DNA from: LGRD01 sp031378125
GTDB taxonomy: Bacteria; Pseudomonadota; Gammaproteobacteria; Burkholderiales; Burkholderiaceae_C
DNA: 62,983 nucleotides
NCBI GenBank assembly: GCA_031378125.1
Contig: JANNDW010000384.1
Coordinates: forward strand, 1-62,983
Reading direction: 5' to 3'
Shown one piece after another: positions 45,060 through 54,148 of the stretch. The translations under genes and the position numbers were made by a program. Numbering within the stretch: position 1 is the stretch's first letter; the number at the start of each line of letters is the position of its first letter. Under the pieces are notes generated by a model. The model did no database searches and was not told the DNA's origin. It worked only from the letters and a program-made list of their open reading frames with translations.

Positions 45060-47052
45060 GATAGATCTCCTCTGCAAGTTCTCTTGAAATGCCGTCCACG
45101 GTCAACAGGTCGTCCACGCTGGCCTGGCCCACGCCGCGCACACCGCCGAAGCGCTGCAACAGTTTCGCTCTTTTTTTCGGGCCCACGCCGGAAATGTCTT
45201 CCAACTTGCTACCGCCTGTGCGAACACTCGCGCGCTTGGCGCGCATGCCGGTGATCGCAAAGCGGTGCGCCTCGTCACGAATTTGCGCCACCAACATCAG
45301 CGCGGCCGAGTCCTTGCCGAGGTAGACCTTGTCGCGGCCATCGGCAAACACCAGCTCCTCCAGCCCGACCTTGCGACCCTCGCCCTTTTCGACACCGACG
45401 ATGCGCCCCAGGTCGATGCCCAGTTCCTCGAACACCTCGCGCGCCATGCTCACCTGGCCACGCCCACCGTCCACCAGCACCAGGTCGGGCAGCCGCGCCG
45501 CGCTCTCCAGCGTCGATTCCTTGACGGCCTCGGCGAGCTTTGCATAGCGGCGCAGCAGCACCTGGCGCATTGCGGCGTAGTCGTCACCCGCCGTCACGCC
45601 GGCAATGTTGTAGCGCCGGTATTGGGCGCTTTGCATCTTGTGGCCTTCGAACACCACGCAAGATGCCTGCGTGGCCTCGCCCGCGGTGTGGCTGATGTCG
45701 AAACACTCGATGCGAAACCGCTCCATGTCTTGCACGGCGAGGTCGAGCGACTCAACCAGCGCGCGCGTGCGCGCCTGCTGCGAACCTTCTTCGGCCAGCA
45801 GTTGCGCCAACCGGATCTGCGCGCCCTTGATGCACATGTCCAGCCAAGCCCGGCGCGGCTCACGAGGCTGGTGTTGGGCCGTCACCTTGACGCCGCTGTG
45901 CAGCGACAGCGCTTCGATCAACGCCTTGTTCACCGGGTGGCTCAAAACCAGCAAGGGCGGAACGCCGCCGTCGAGATAGTGCTGCGCAATGAAGGCTTCC
46001 AGCACCAGGACTTCGGGGGACGCGTTGCCATCGGGTTCGTCCGGCTCATCGGCGCGCACAGCGGTGGCGTCTTCGACATGCTTGGGAAAATAGGGCCTGT
46101 CGCCCAAATGCCGGCCGCCCCGCACCATGGCCAGGTTGACGCAGGCACGGCCGCCCTCCACTTTCACGGCCAGGATGTCGGCGTCTTTGGTCGTGACACC
46201 GGTGTTGTCCTCCACCGCTTGCTGGTGGAGCACGCGCGACAGTGCGCCGAGCTGGTTGCGAATCTCGGCCGCCTGCTCGAACTGCAGCGCCTCGGCCAGG
46301 GCCATCATCCGCGCCTGCAGCGTGTCCATCACCTCTTGCTGCTCGCCGAGCAGAAAGCGCTCGGCATTGGCCACATCAACCGCGTAGTCGGCGGCAGAGA
46401 TGTGTTTCACGCAAGGCGCCGAGCAGCGCTTGATCTGGTACAGCAGGCAGGGCCGCGTGCGGTTGTTGAAGACGGTGTCTTCGCAGGTTCGCAGGCGAAA
46501 CACCTTCTGCAGCATCTGGATCGACTCCTTCACCGCCCAGGCATTCGGGTACGGGCCGAAGTAACGGTGCTTTTGCTCCACCGCGCCACGGTAGTAGGCC
46601 ATGCGCGGGAAGCCGGTGGCGATCGGGGCGCTCCCATCCTCGCAGGGGCGGCTGCCGGTGATCTTCAGATACGGGTAGCTCTTGTCGTCGCGAAACAGAA
46701 TGTTGTAGCGTGGGTTGAGCGTCTTGATGAGGTTGTTTTCCAGCAGCAGCGCTTCGGCCTCGGAGCGCACCACGGTTGTCTCCATGCGCACGATCTTGGT
46801 GATCATGTGGCCGATGCGCGTGCCGCCGTGGTTCTTCTGAAAATAGCTGGAGACGCGTTTTTTGAGGTCGCGCGCCTTGCCGACGTACAACACGGCGTTC
46901 TGGGCGTCGAAGTAGCGGTACACGCCGGGCAGGTTGGACAGCGCCGCCACGTCGGCCAGCAGCTGTTCCCGGGCCGGGTCGGTGCGCGCTTCTTGTCCCG
47001 GCGCCGCGTCGGCGGGCGCCGGGTCGATGGGGAGTTCGCTCGGGTCGGTCAT
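45046..47052 (-). CDS. uvrC: UvrC, excinuclease ABC subunit C
   Basis: 668 residues. It makes the dual incision in nucleotide excision repair. The GIY-YIG 3' nuclease is near the N-terminus (LPGVYRYFDAQNAVLYVGKARDLKKRV). A UVR motif, cysteine-rich segment (RTRPCLLYQIKRCSAPC), endonuclease V-like RNase H domain (RIECFDISHTAGEATQ) and C-terminal HhH pair (LEDISGVGPKKRAKLLQRFGG) follow. Length is somewhat longer than the 610 of E. coli because of an N-terminal extension of about 20 and a loop insert. Confidence 0.97.
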   Translation of the reverse strand: MTDPSELPIDPAPADAAPGQEARTDPAREQLLADVAALSNLPGVYRYFDAQNAVLYVGKARDLKKRVSSYFQKNHGGTRIGHMITKIVRMETTVVRSEAEALLLENNLIKTLNPRYNILFRDDKSYPYLKITGSRPCEDGSAPIATGFPRMAYYRGAVEQKHRYFGPYPNAWAVKESIQMLQKVFRLRTCEDTVFNNRTRPCLLYQIKRCSAPCVKHISAADYAVDVANAERFLLGEQQEVMDTLQARMMALAEALQFEQAAEIRNQLGALSRVLHQQAVEDNTGVTTKDADILAVKVEGGRACVNLAMVRGGRHLGDRPYFPKHVEDATAVRADEPDEPDGNASPEVLVLEAFIAQHYLDGGVPPLLVLSHPVNKALIEALSLHSGVKVTAQHQPREPRRAWLDMCIKGAQIRLAQLLAEEGSQQARTRALVESLDLAVQDMERFRIECFDISHTAGEATQASCVVFEGHKMQSAQYRRYNIAGVTAGDDYAAMRQVLLRRYAKLAEAVKESTLESAARLPDLVLVDGGRGQVSMAREVFEELGIDLGRIVGVEKGEGRKVGLEELVFADGRDKVYLGKDSAALMLVAQIRDEAHRFAITGMRAKRASVRTGGSKLEDISGVGPKKRAKLLQRFGGVRGVGQASVDDLLTVDGISRELAEEIYRALH

Positions 47053-47123
47053 TCGTCAAGATTGTGCCGCGCCTGCCGGCTGGCAACACCGAGGCAGGAC
47101 CCGGCCTGTCGATAATCACGGCC

Positions 47124-48182
47124 ATGCATTGGGACCTGTTCTGTCGCGTGGTGGACAACTTCGGTGACATCGGTCTGTGTTGGCGCCTGGCGGCCGACTT
47201 GGCTTCGCGCGGCGAGCGGGTTCGCTTGTGGGTCGACGATCCGTCGGCGCTGGTGTGGATGGCACCGGGTGGCGCGCCCGGCGTGACGGTTCTGGCCTGG
47301 GGCGCTGATGGGGCCGCTGTCGAACCGGGCGACGTGGTCATCGAGGCCTTCGGCTGCGACCCGCCGGCCGCGTTCGTGCAACGCATGGCGCGCAGGACCG
47401 CCGCGCCGGTCTGGATCAACCTTGAATACCTCAGCGCAGAGGCAGCCTCGGAGCGCAACCACGGCTTGCCGTCGCCCCAGCTCGGTGGCCCCGGCAAGGG
47501 GCTGGACAAGTGGTTCTACTACCCTGGGTTTGTCGCCGGCACGGGGGGACTGATTCGCGAGACCGGCCTGGCGGCACGCCAGCGGCTTTTCGACCCAACA
47601 GCCTGGCTGCGTAAGCGCGGGTTGGAGCCGCGCGACGCTGAACAGCGGGTCAGCCTGTTCTGCTATGACAACCAGGCTGTTCCTGCGCTGCTCGACACAC
47701 TGGCAAGAACGCCCACGCTGTTGCTTGCCACCGCGGGCCGCGCGGCGCGGCAGGTTCTGCGCGAGCTGGGCCCGACGCTGGCCCGAGGGGCGCTGCGGGC
47801 CGTCGTCTTGCCATCCCTGACGCAGCAGGATTACGACGCCCTGCTGTGGGCCTGCGACCTGAATTTTGTGCGCGGAGAAGACTCGTTCGTACGCGCCCAA
47901 TGGGCCGGCGGCCCGTTCGTCTGGCAGATCTACCCGCAGCGAGACGGTGCGCACGAACCCAAGCTGAATGCGTTTCTGGGCCGCTTTCTGGACCGCGCCG
48001 ACGCGAGCCTGGCCCACGACGTGCGCGGCCTGTGGCGCGCATGGAACAGCCTGCCCGGCCAGCCGATCGGCGTGATCGAATTGCGCCTTTGGCGCAAACA
48101 CTGTGCGGTCTGGCGGAGCGCCCTGCTCGCCCAACCCGACCTGGTGCGGCAGCTGCTCAGCTTCGTGGCGGAAAGACGCTAA
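47124..48182 (+). CDS. earP: EarP, EF-P arginine rhamnosyltransferase
   Basis: 352 residues. It attaches rhamnose to Arg32 of EF-P, activating the factor that relieves stalls at polyproline. The N-terminus MHWDLFCRVVDNFGDIGLCWRLA is the EarP signature, and a nucleotide-sugar site lies in the C-terminal half (LNFVRGEDSFVRAQWAGGPFVWQIYPQRDGAH). It is 86 bp upstream of efp, the usual pairing; the residue that it modifies (Arg32) is present there. Confidence 0.96.
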   Translation: MHWDLFCRVVDNFGDIGLCWRLAADLASRGERVRLWVDDPSALVWMAPGGAPGVTVLAWGADGAAVEPGDVVIEAFGCDPPAAFVQRMARRTAAPVWINLEYLSAEAASERNHGLPSPQLGGPGKGLDKWFYYPGFVAGTGGLIRETGLAARQRLFDPTAWLRKRGLEPRDAEQRVSLFCYDNQAVPALLDTLARTPTLLLATAGRAARQVLRELGPTLARGALRAVVLPSLTQQDYDALLWACDLNFVRGEDSFVRAQWAGGPFVWQIYPQRDGAHEPKLNAFLGRFLDRADASLAHDVRGLWRAWNSLPGQPIGVIELRLWRKHCAVWRSALLAQPDLVRQLLSFVAERR

Positions 48183-48268
48183 AATTCAAGGCTTTGCGCC
48201 GTCGGCTTGAATGCTGTACGCGCCAACGCGGGCCGAGACCGCACACCCAGAATCACACGGAAACCGCA

Positions 48269-48823
48269 ATGAAGATCGCACAGGAAATTCGCGCCGGCAA
48301 CGTCATCATGCACGGCAAAGACCCGATGGTCGTGCTCAAGACCGAGTACAGCCGCGGCGGGCGCAACTCGGCCACCGTGCGCATGAAGCTCAAGAGCCTG
48401 CTCAGCAACTCGGGCACCGAGGTCGTGTTCAAGGCCGACGACAAGATGGACCAGGTGATTTTGGACAAGAAGGAATGCACCTATTCGTACTTCGCCGACC
48501 CGATGTACGCCTTCATGGACGCCGAGTACAACCAGTTCGAGGTCGAGTCCGAGAACATGGGTGACGCGATCCAGTACCTTGAAGATGCGATGCCCGTCGA
48601 AGTGGTGTTCTACGATGGCAAGGCGATCTCGGTCGAACTGCCCACCAGCCTGGTGCGCGAAATTGTCGAGACCGAGCCCGCCGTCAAGGGCGACACCTCG
48701 GGCAAGGTGCTCAAGAATGCCCGGCTCGCCACCGGCCTGGAAATTTCGGTGCCGCTGTTCGTGCAGACCGGCGACAGGGTCGAGATCGACACCCGCACAC
48801 ACGAGTACCGCAAGCGCGTTTGA
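48269..48823 (+). CDS. efp: EF-P, translation elongation factor P
   Basis: 184 residues. It enters the E site of ribosomes stalled at polyproline. The KOW-like N-terminal domain has the modification loop YSRGGRNS, with Arg32 at the tip, the residue rhamnosylated by EarP; E. coli has lysine there. Two OB domains follow (for example DKMDQVILDKKECTYSYFAD and PLFVQTGDRVEIDTRT). The start ATG at 48269 is unambiguous. A strong hairpin lies 21 bp after the stop. Confidence 0.98.
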   Translation: MKIAQEIRAGNVIMHGKDPMVVLKTEYSRGGRNSATVRMKLKSLLSNSGTEVVFKADDKMDQVILDKKECTYSYFADPMYAFMDAEYNQFEVESENMGDAIQYLEDAMPVEVVFYDGKAISVELPTSLVREIVETEPAVKGDTSGKVLKNARLATGLEISVPLFVQTGDRVEIDTRTHEYRKRV

Positions 48824-48843
48824 GGGCTTGGCGCCAGCCACGC

Positions 48844-48871
48844 AACAAGGGGCACCGCGGTGCCCCTTGTT
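48844..48871. terminator. Symmetric hairpin after efp
   Basis: AACAAGGGGCAC and GTGCCCCTTGTT are perfect complements with loop CGCG (12-bp stem). T-richness after it is modest. It is placed as the efp terminator and leaves the next gene, 45 bp on, with its own promoter. Confidence 0.75.
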
Positions 48872-48915
48872 CATGCTGATGCGCTCGTGTCGGTTTGGTT
48901 TGATAAGGTCGCGGC

Positions 48916-49857
48916 ATGCCGTTCGATTTTGCCGCCGTCAAAGCGCCGTTCCGCATGCAGCCTGGCTTGCGGCGGCTGGCCGAATCCGCAACCCAGCTCA
49001 CGCCCAACCGGATTGAGAGCCGGGCACTGCGCGAGAAGCTCGCGGTGCTCCTTGGCCACGCCGGCCAGGCACTGGTCGCCGCGCCCGGGTTCGATGCGGC
49101 GCCCGCGCTGCGCGCGTTGGCGCTGCATGCCGCGGCCGAACAACCCGAGGCGTTTTCGTCGGACGGTGCGGGCCGCTTCGATGCGCACCACCTGGGATGG
49201 TCGCTGCTGGGCGACAAGCCCCAGGGCGGCGGCCCGCCGCGGATCGGTGAATGCCTGAAGGCCCTGCCCGTTGATTGGCGGTTGCCGGCACTACTGAGCT
49301 TGAGTTTCGCCGAGGACTTTGCGGTGATCGACGGCGCCACCGGGCGCATTCCCTGGCTGGCGGTGTGCCTGCCCTCGCACTGGGCGCCCGAAGAAAAGGT
49401 CGGCCGGCACTTCGCCGAGGTGCATGCACCGGTGGCCGACAACCAGTTGCTGATCACGGCCAGCGATCACCTGGCGCGGCTGGTGACCGGCCAGGATCGC
49501 TGGGAGCGTTTCGTCTGGACGATCACGCGCCGGCCCGGCCTGGACACGCACCCGCAACGTTGTGAATCCGCGCCGTGGCCGCCGCACGCCAGTGCCGACG
49601 CGCTGGCGGCGCAGGCCCACTTTCGCACCGAGCGGCAAACCTTCATCCCGCTGCCGCTGTATCAACAGGCCATCTTCACCATCCACGTCGACGTACAGCC
49701 GCTGGCCGAAGCCATCACCGAAGCCGCGCAGGCTCGGCAGCTTCACGACGCGCTGGCCAGCATGAGCGCCAACGTGCTGGCCTACCGCGGCCTGACCGAC
49801 GCGCGCGAGCGGCTGCTGGGCTGGCTGCAAGCGCGCGCCCGTCCGCAGCGCGAATGA
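48916..49857 (+). CDS. DUF3445 (haem-dependent oxidative N-demethylase-like) protein
   Basis: 313 residues matching the DUF3445 family, whose characterised member is the alpha subunit of a haem-dependent dimethylamine N-demethylase. The shape includes the N-terminal PFRMQPGLRRLA, FAEDFAVIDG, WLAVCLPSHWAPEEKVG and the C-terminal RTERQTFIPLP. The proximal haem ligand cannot be assigned by eye. No ferredoxin-type or beta/gamma partner genes are adjacent, so this may be a stand-alone member. It overlaps mnmC by 4 bp (ATGA). Confidence 0.75.
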   Translation: MPFDFAAVKAPFRMQPGLRRLAESATQLTPNRIESRALREKLAVLLGHAGQALVAAPGFDAAPALRALALHAAAEQPEAFSSDGAGRFDAHHLGWSLLGDKPQGGGPPRIGECLKALPVDWRLPALLSLSFAEDFAVIDGATGRIPWLAVCLPSHWAPEEKVGRHFAEVHAPVADNQLLITASDHLARLVTGQDRWERFVWTITRRPGLDTHPQRCESAPWPPHASADALAAQAHFRTERQTFIPLPLYQQAIFTIHVDVQPLAEAITEAAQARQLHDALASMSANVLAYRGLTDARERLLGWLQARARPQRE

Positions 49858-51827
49858 AGACCGCGGCCATCGTGCCGGCTCGTTGGGGCATCAACGCTGA
49901 AGGGCTGGCGTTTTCGCCGGAGTACGGCGACCTCTACCACCCCCAGTCGGGCGCATTCACGCAAGCCCGGCATGTGTTTTTGGGCGGCAACGAGCTGCCC
50001 GCGCGGTGGCGGGGCCGAGCGCGTTTCGTGGTGCTGGAGACCGGTTTCGGCCTGGGCAACAACTTCCTGGCGACTTTGGACGCGTGGCGCCAGGACCCGC
50101 AGCGCTGCCGGCAGCTGCACTTCATCTCGGTCGAGCGGCACCCCTTGATGCGCGTCGACCTGGCGCAGGTTCACCAGGCCTCGCCGTTGCATGACCTCGC
50201 CAACGCGTTGATCGACGCCTGGCCGCCATTGACGCCGAATCTGCATCGCCTGAGTTTCGAGAACGGGCAAGTGCAGCTGTTGCTGGCGCTGGGCGACGTG
50301 GCAGCGTGGCTGCCCGAACTGGTGGCGCAGGTGGATGCGTTTTTCCTTGACGGCTTTGCACCGGACCGCAACCCGGCCATGTGGCAACCCCGCCTGTTCA
50401 AGGCCCTGGCCCGGTTGGCGGCGCCGGGTGCTACGGTGGCCACCTGGACGGCCGCGCAGGCGGTGCGGGCCGGGCTGCAGTCGGCCGGCTTCGACGTGCA
50501 ACTCGCGGCCGGCACCGGCGGCAAGCGCGACATCACGCTGGCGCGTTTTGCGCCGGCGTTTCAACCCCGGCGTGCGGCGCTTGCGCGGCGTTCATCCGCA
50601 TCGGCACCGGCTGCACCGGGGCGCGCCGTGATCGTTGGTGCGGGCCTGGCCGGCTGCGCCGCGGCCTGGGCCTTGGCGGAACAGGGCTGGAAGAGCACGC
50701 TGATCGACCGCCATGCGACGCCCGCGCAAGAGGCTTCGGGCAACCCCGGCGGTCTGTTTCACGGCATCGTCAACCCGCAGGATGGTGCACACGCACGCTT
50801 CAACCGCGCTGCCGCGCTGGAGGCACAGCGGGCGGTGCGCCACGCCATCGCCGAGCACGGCGTGACGGGTCGTGCGGACGGCATGCTGCGGCTGGAGCCG
50901 TCGCTGGTGGACGCCGCTTCAATGCAGCAGCAGTGGCTGCGGATGGGGCTGCCCAGCGACTATGTTCAGGCGGTCAGCGCAGAGCACGCGAGTGCGCTGT
51001 GCGGCATGCCGCTGCGGCACCCGGCGTGGTTCTACCCGGGCGGTGGATGGGTCGACCCCGGCGCACTGGCGCGAGCGTTGCTGGCAAGGGCCGGGACTGA
51101 CGCGACGTATCGCGGCGGGATCGAGGTCCAAGCCCTGCGGCGTTGCGCAACGGGCTGGGAACTGCAAGATGCGCGCGGCCGTGTCATTGAGGTTGCCCAG
51201 ACGCTGGTGCTTGCCAATGCCTTCGATGCGATGCGCCTGCTGGGTTGGCCGGCCTGGCCGGTCGAGAAGGTTCGTGGCCAGATCAGCTGTTGGCCGCCCA
51301 CCGCCGCCGCCAACGCCGCTTGGACGCTGCTGCGCAGGCCCATCGCCGGGGCTGGCTACCTGCTTCCGCAGATCGATTCTCAAGTGATTTTCGGCGCGAC
51401 CTCACAAGCCGACGACGCGGACCCGACGGTTCGCCAAAGCGACCACGCCCACAACCTGTCTCAACTGGCGCGGCTGACCGGTGTGTCGGTCGATCACATC
51501 CGCCCCGAAGAAGTGACCGGCCGCACGGCTTGGCGAATGGTCAGCAGCGACCGTTTGCCCATCATCGGCGCGGTGCCCGACAGGGCCGGGGTGGGCGCTT
51601 GGGGCAACCGGCGGCTGGACCAGCCACGCTTTGTGCCGCGCCTTGCCGGCCTGTACGTGTTCACCGCGCTGGGCTCGCGCGGTATCACCTGGTCGGCGCT
51701 GGGGGCGCAGGTTCTGGCCTCAAGCATCACCGGCGCGCCGCAGCCGCTGGAGGCAAGCCTGCTGGACGCCATTGACCCGGCGCGCTTTGTCGCGCGCGCG
51801 GTTCGGCGATCAAGCGCACGCGGTTGA
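49854..51827 (+). CDS. mnmC: MnmC, bifunctional tRNA mnm5s2U methyltransferase/FAD-dependent oxidase
   Basis: 657 residues. It carries out the last two steps of mnm5(s2)U34 formation. The N-terminal SAM-dependent MnmC2 domain has ETGFGLGNNFL and FLDGFAPDRNPAMW. The C-terminal MnmC1 domain binds FAD (VIVGAGLAGCAAAWALAEQG) and carries the glycine/aminoacetic-acid oxidase motifs ASGNPGGLFHG and FTALGSRGITWS. A start inside the preceding gene is also open, but the ATG at 49854 (overlapping its stop) gives the family N-terminus MKTAAIVPARWG. Confidence 0.93.
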   Translation: MKTAAIVPARWGINAEGLAFSPEYGDLYHPQSGAFTQARHVFLGGNELPARWRGRARFVVLETGFGLGNNFLATLDAWRQDPQRCRQLHFISVERHPLMRVDLAQVHQASPLHDLANALIDAWPPLTPNLHRLSFENGQVQLLLALGDVAAWLPELVAQVDAFFLDGFAPDRNPAMWQPRLFKALARLAAPGATVATWTAAQAVRAGLQSAGFDVQLAAGTGGKRDITLARFAPAFQPRRAALARRSSASAPAAPGRAVIVGAGLAGCAAAWALAEQGWKSTLIDRHATPAQEASGNPGGLFHGIVNPQDGAHARFNRAAALEAQRAVRHAIAEHGVTGRADGMLRLEPSLVDAASMQQQWLRMGLPSDYVQAVSAEHASALCGMPLRHPAWFYPGGGWVDPGALARALLARAGTDATYRGGIEVQALRRCATGWELQDARGRVIEVAQTLVLANAFDAMRLLGWPAWPVEKVRGQISCWPPTAAANAAWTLLRRPIAGAGYLLPQIDSQVIFGATSQADDADPTVRQSDHAHNLSQLARLTGVSVDHIRPEEVTGRTAWRMVSSDRLPIIGAVPDRAGVGAWGNRRLDQPRFVPRLAGLYVFTALGSRGITWSALGAQVLASSITGAPQPLEASLLDAIDPARFVARAVRRSSARG

Positions 51828-53114
51828 TCAGGCTCGCGCAGCGTCGGCCAGCCAGGCGTGGATGTGGGCGTATGCGCGCGGGTGGTTCAGCAATGCCATG
51901 TGTCCCAGACCGGCCAGTTCGACACGCTGCACGTCGCCGCCCAATCCGTCGTCAGAGGCACTCGAAGGCATGACCAGGCCGTCGCCGAGCGCCCTGCCCA
52001 TCAGCGAACCGATCACGCTGTCGGATTCATCGCCCAGGCTCGCCGAGATGAAGCGCAAGGCCACCGGCGCGGCTGGCGCGGGCGTCGTGCGGCCGCCCTT
52101 GGCTTTGAGGCCGTGGCGCAGATCCTTGATGCCCTGGCTGCGGGCGTTCGCGATTCGGGCCAGCGGTTGCGTGACTTTGGAGACACCGAGCGCCAGGCCG
52201 GCCAGGTGGCCCAGCTTTTCCAGCCGGGCACCTTGGTGCGGCGTGCCCAGGCAGATCAGCAACCGAACCCGACCCAGCCACGAGAGAGACTGCTCAGCCG
52301 CGTGTTCGCACGCGCTGCGCGCCACCAGCCCGCCCATGCTGTGGCCGATCAACACCAGTTCGCGCACATGCTTCGGTGCCGCCTGCACCAGTTGCCGCAG
52401 CTGTTCGGCCAGCTGCCGGGCGTTTTCGGCAACCGGCAAGCCGGTGTTGTAGCGAAGGTAGATCGGGCTGATGTCCGGCTCCAGGGCCAGCAAGGCGCCG
52501 TAGTGGATCACCTCAGCGGGCTTCAGCGAATGCGCCCACGGCGTGCCCGCCCAGGCCTCCGATGGGCGCCACCAGCTGTGCTCGTCGCAGGCCAGCCCAT
52601 GAATGAAAATGCACACCCGCGGGCGCAAGCCCGCCAGCGACTCGGGCGACGGCGGCAAGCGCGCACCATTGGCATGAAAACCCATGCTCACCGACAGCGA
52701 GCTGCCGGCGTCCGCAAGCGCATCACCGAAGACGCCGTTCAGCGCGCTTCGAACCGCAAGCTCAGGGCCTTGCGGGGTTCTGGAAGCATCGCTGGCCAGC
52801 CGTTCGGCAACGCCGCCCATCGACATCAGCGCGCCACTTCCGTGACGCACCGCCGCATAGACACCTTGGGTGATCGCGTCGTGCACACCTTGCACGATGC
52901 GGGCCGGAACCGCCAGCCCCGGCACGCGTTGCAGACCGTCGAAGGTCTTGTCGGCGATGGCGTGGTGCATGTCCTGCACCGTTTGAACGGTGGCCTGAAC
53001 GCCCGCGTTCAGCGCTGGTGCGTAGGCTGCACAAGCGGCCTGCGGGACCGGCGCTTGAGCGTCGGGGCGGGGCTTGGTGCGCTTGCGCGGGGTGGGCCCG
53101 CTCTTATGTTTCAT
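51828..53114 (-). CDS. Alpha/beta hydrolase with basic N-terminal extension (lipase-like)
   Basis: 428 residues. The last 250 are an alpha/beta hydrolase with nucleophile Ser in LIGHSMGGLVARS and an oxyanion-region FIHGLACDEHSWW; a partner His is probably in GLGHMALL. The N-terminus MKHKSGPTPRKRTKPRPDAQ is basic and Pro-rich, followed by helical repeats of A/V-rich residues (HHAIADKTFDGLQRV...GVHDAITQGVYAAVRHG). No signal peptide is clear. It starts 4 bp after a small charged-protein gene. Substrate unknown. Confidence 0.8.
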   Translation of the reverse strand: MKHKSGPTPRKRTKPRPDAQAPVPQAACAAYAPALNAGVQATVQTVQDMHHAIADKTFDGLQRVPGLAVPARIVQGVHDAITQGVYAAVRHGSGALMSMGGVAERLASDASRTPQGPELAVRSALNGVFGDALADAGSSLSVSMGFHANGARLPPSPESLAGLRPRVCIFIHGLACDEHSWWRPSEAWAGTPWAHSLKPAEVIHYGALLALEPDISPIYLRYNTGLPVAENARQLAEQLRQLVQAAPKHVRELVLIGHSMGGLVARSACEHAAEQSLSWLGRVRLLICLGTPHQGARLEKLGHLAGLALGVSKVTQPLARIANARSQGIKDLRHGLKAKGGRTTPAPAAPVALRFISASLGDESDSVIGSLMGRALGDGLVMPSSASDDGLGGDVQRVELAGLGHMALLNHPRAYAHIHAWLADAARA

Positions 53115-53118
53115 CCAG

Positions 53119-53298
53119 TCACGGAGCGGGCGAGCCTCCGGCCTCGGTCTCCTGGGCGGGTGTGGTCTCCTCGCCGGGCTCATCGGCTTGGCCCGGCTCG
53201 GTCTTGCGACCGGCTTTCTCTTTCAGCTTTTCTTCCTTTTTCTTTTTCTTGGCCAGCTCACGCTGGCGCTTTTCAAACGAGTAGTTGGGTTTGGCCAT
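53119..53298 (-). CDS. 59-residue basic/acidic protein upstream of the hydrolase
   Basis: The ATG at 53298 follows CAGGAG and starts MAKPNYSFEKRQRELAKKKKKEEK, then a more acidic tail (EPGEETTPAQETEAGGSPAP). The pattern, a Lys-rich helix after a short 'PNYSFEK' head, is known to me from short proteins of betaproteobacteria. The stop is 4 bp before the hydrolase ATG, so the two are translated together. No function is known. Confidence 0.7.
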   Translation of the reverse strand: MAKPNYSFEKRQRELAKKKKKEEKLKEKAGRKTEPGQADEPGEETTPAQETEAGGSPAP

Positions 53299-53383
53299 GG
53301 GCCGTCGCTCCTGTGAAGTGCCGAGGTGATCAACAACAGTCGCGAGGTTACGCGCTTTTCAGCCGCGCTCCGCGACAGCGGGG

Positions 53384-54043
53384 TCAGAATGTCATCGTCT
53401 TGACGCCCTGCGCGGTCCCCAGCAGGCACACGCTGGCTTTGTTACGCGCAAAGATGCCCACGCTGACCACCCCTGGCCATTGGTTGATTTCGGCCTCCAT
53501 GGCCCGCGGGTCGGTGATGCGCAGGCCGCGCACATCGATGATCTGGCAGCGGTTGTCGGTGACCACGCCTTGACGCAACTCTGGCGCACCGCCGAGCGCG
53601 CGCAGCTTGCGGCTGATTTGAGCGGCCGCCATCGGAATCACCTCCACCGGCAGCGGGAAGTTGCCCAGTGTTTGCACCAGCTTGGAAACGTCTGCAATGC
53701 AGATGAAACGCTCGGCAATGTCGGCCACGATCTTCTCGCGCGTCAGCGCCGCGCCCCCACCCTTGATCATGTGGCCGGCAGGGTCGATCTCGTCGGCACC
53801 ATCGATGTAAACCGGGATGCTCCGCACCGTGTTGCTGTCGAGCACGGCAATGCCAAGGGCGCGCAACCGCTCGGTGCTCCGTTCGCTGCTGGACACGGCC
53901 CCCTGGATGCCGCTTCGCATTGAAGCCAGCGCGTCGATGAAGCAGTTCACCGTGGAGCCGGTGCCGACGCCGACCACGCTGCCGGGCACCACATAGGCCA
54001 GTGCGGCTTGTCCTACCGCCGCCTTCAGTTCGTCTTGGGTCAT
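53384..54043 (-). CDS. rpiA: RpiA, ribose-5-phosphate isomerase A
   Basis: 219 residues. It interconverts ribose-5-phosphate and ribulose-5-phosphate in the pentose phosphate pathway. Family motifs are present: VGVGTGSTVNCFIDAL, YIDGADEIDP and KGGGAALTREKIVAD, with the catalytic Lys/Glu in these segments. The ATG at 54043 has GGAAG 7 nt upstream; an ATG two codons earlier is less likely. It is divergent from pyrD across about 105 bp. Confidence 0.96.
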   Translation of the reverse strand: MTQDELKAAVGQAALAYVVPGSVVGVGTGSTVNCFIDALASMRSGIQGAVSSSERSTERLRALGIAVLDSNTVRSIPVYIDGADEIDPAGHMIKGGGAALTREKIVADIAERFICIADVSKLVQTLGNFPLPVEVIPMAAAQISRKLRALGGAPELRQGVVTDNRCQIIDVRGLRITDPRAMEAEINQWPGVVSVGIFARNKASVCLLGTAQGVKTMTF

Positions 54044-54148
54044 GCGCATGCTTCCGTTCGAGGCGGATCCATTCGAGGTATATCCGTTTGAGACAATAGT
54101 TCGATTATCCGAGACCGCTCGGCACCCTACTCCCGAGACAGCTCACCG

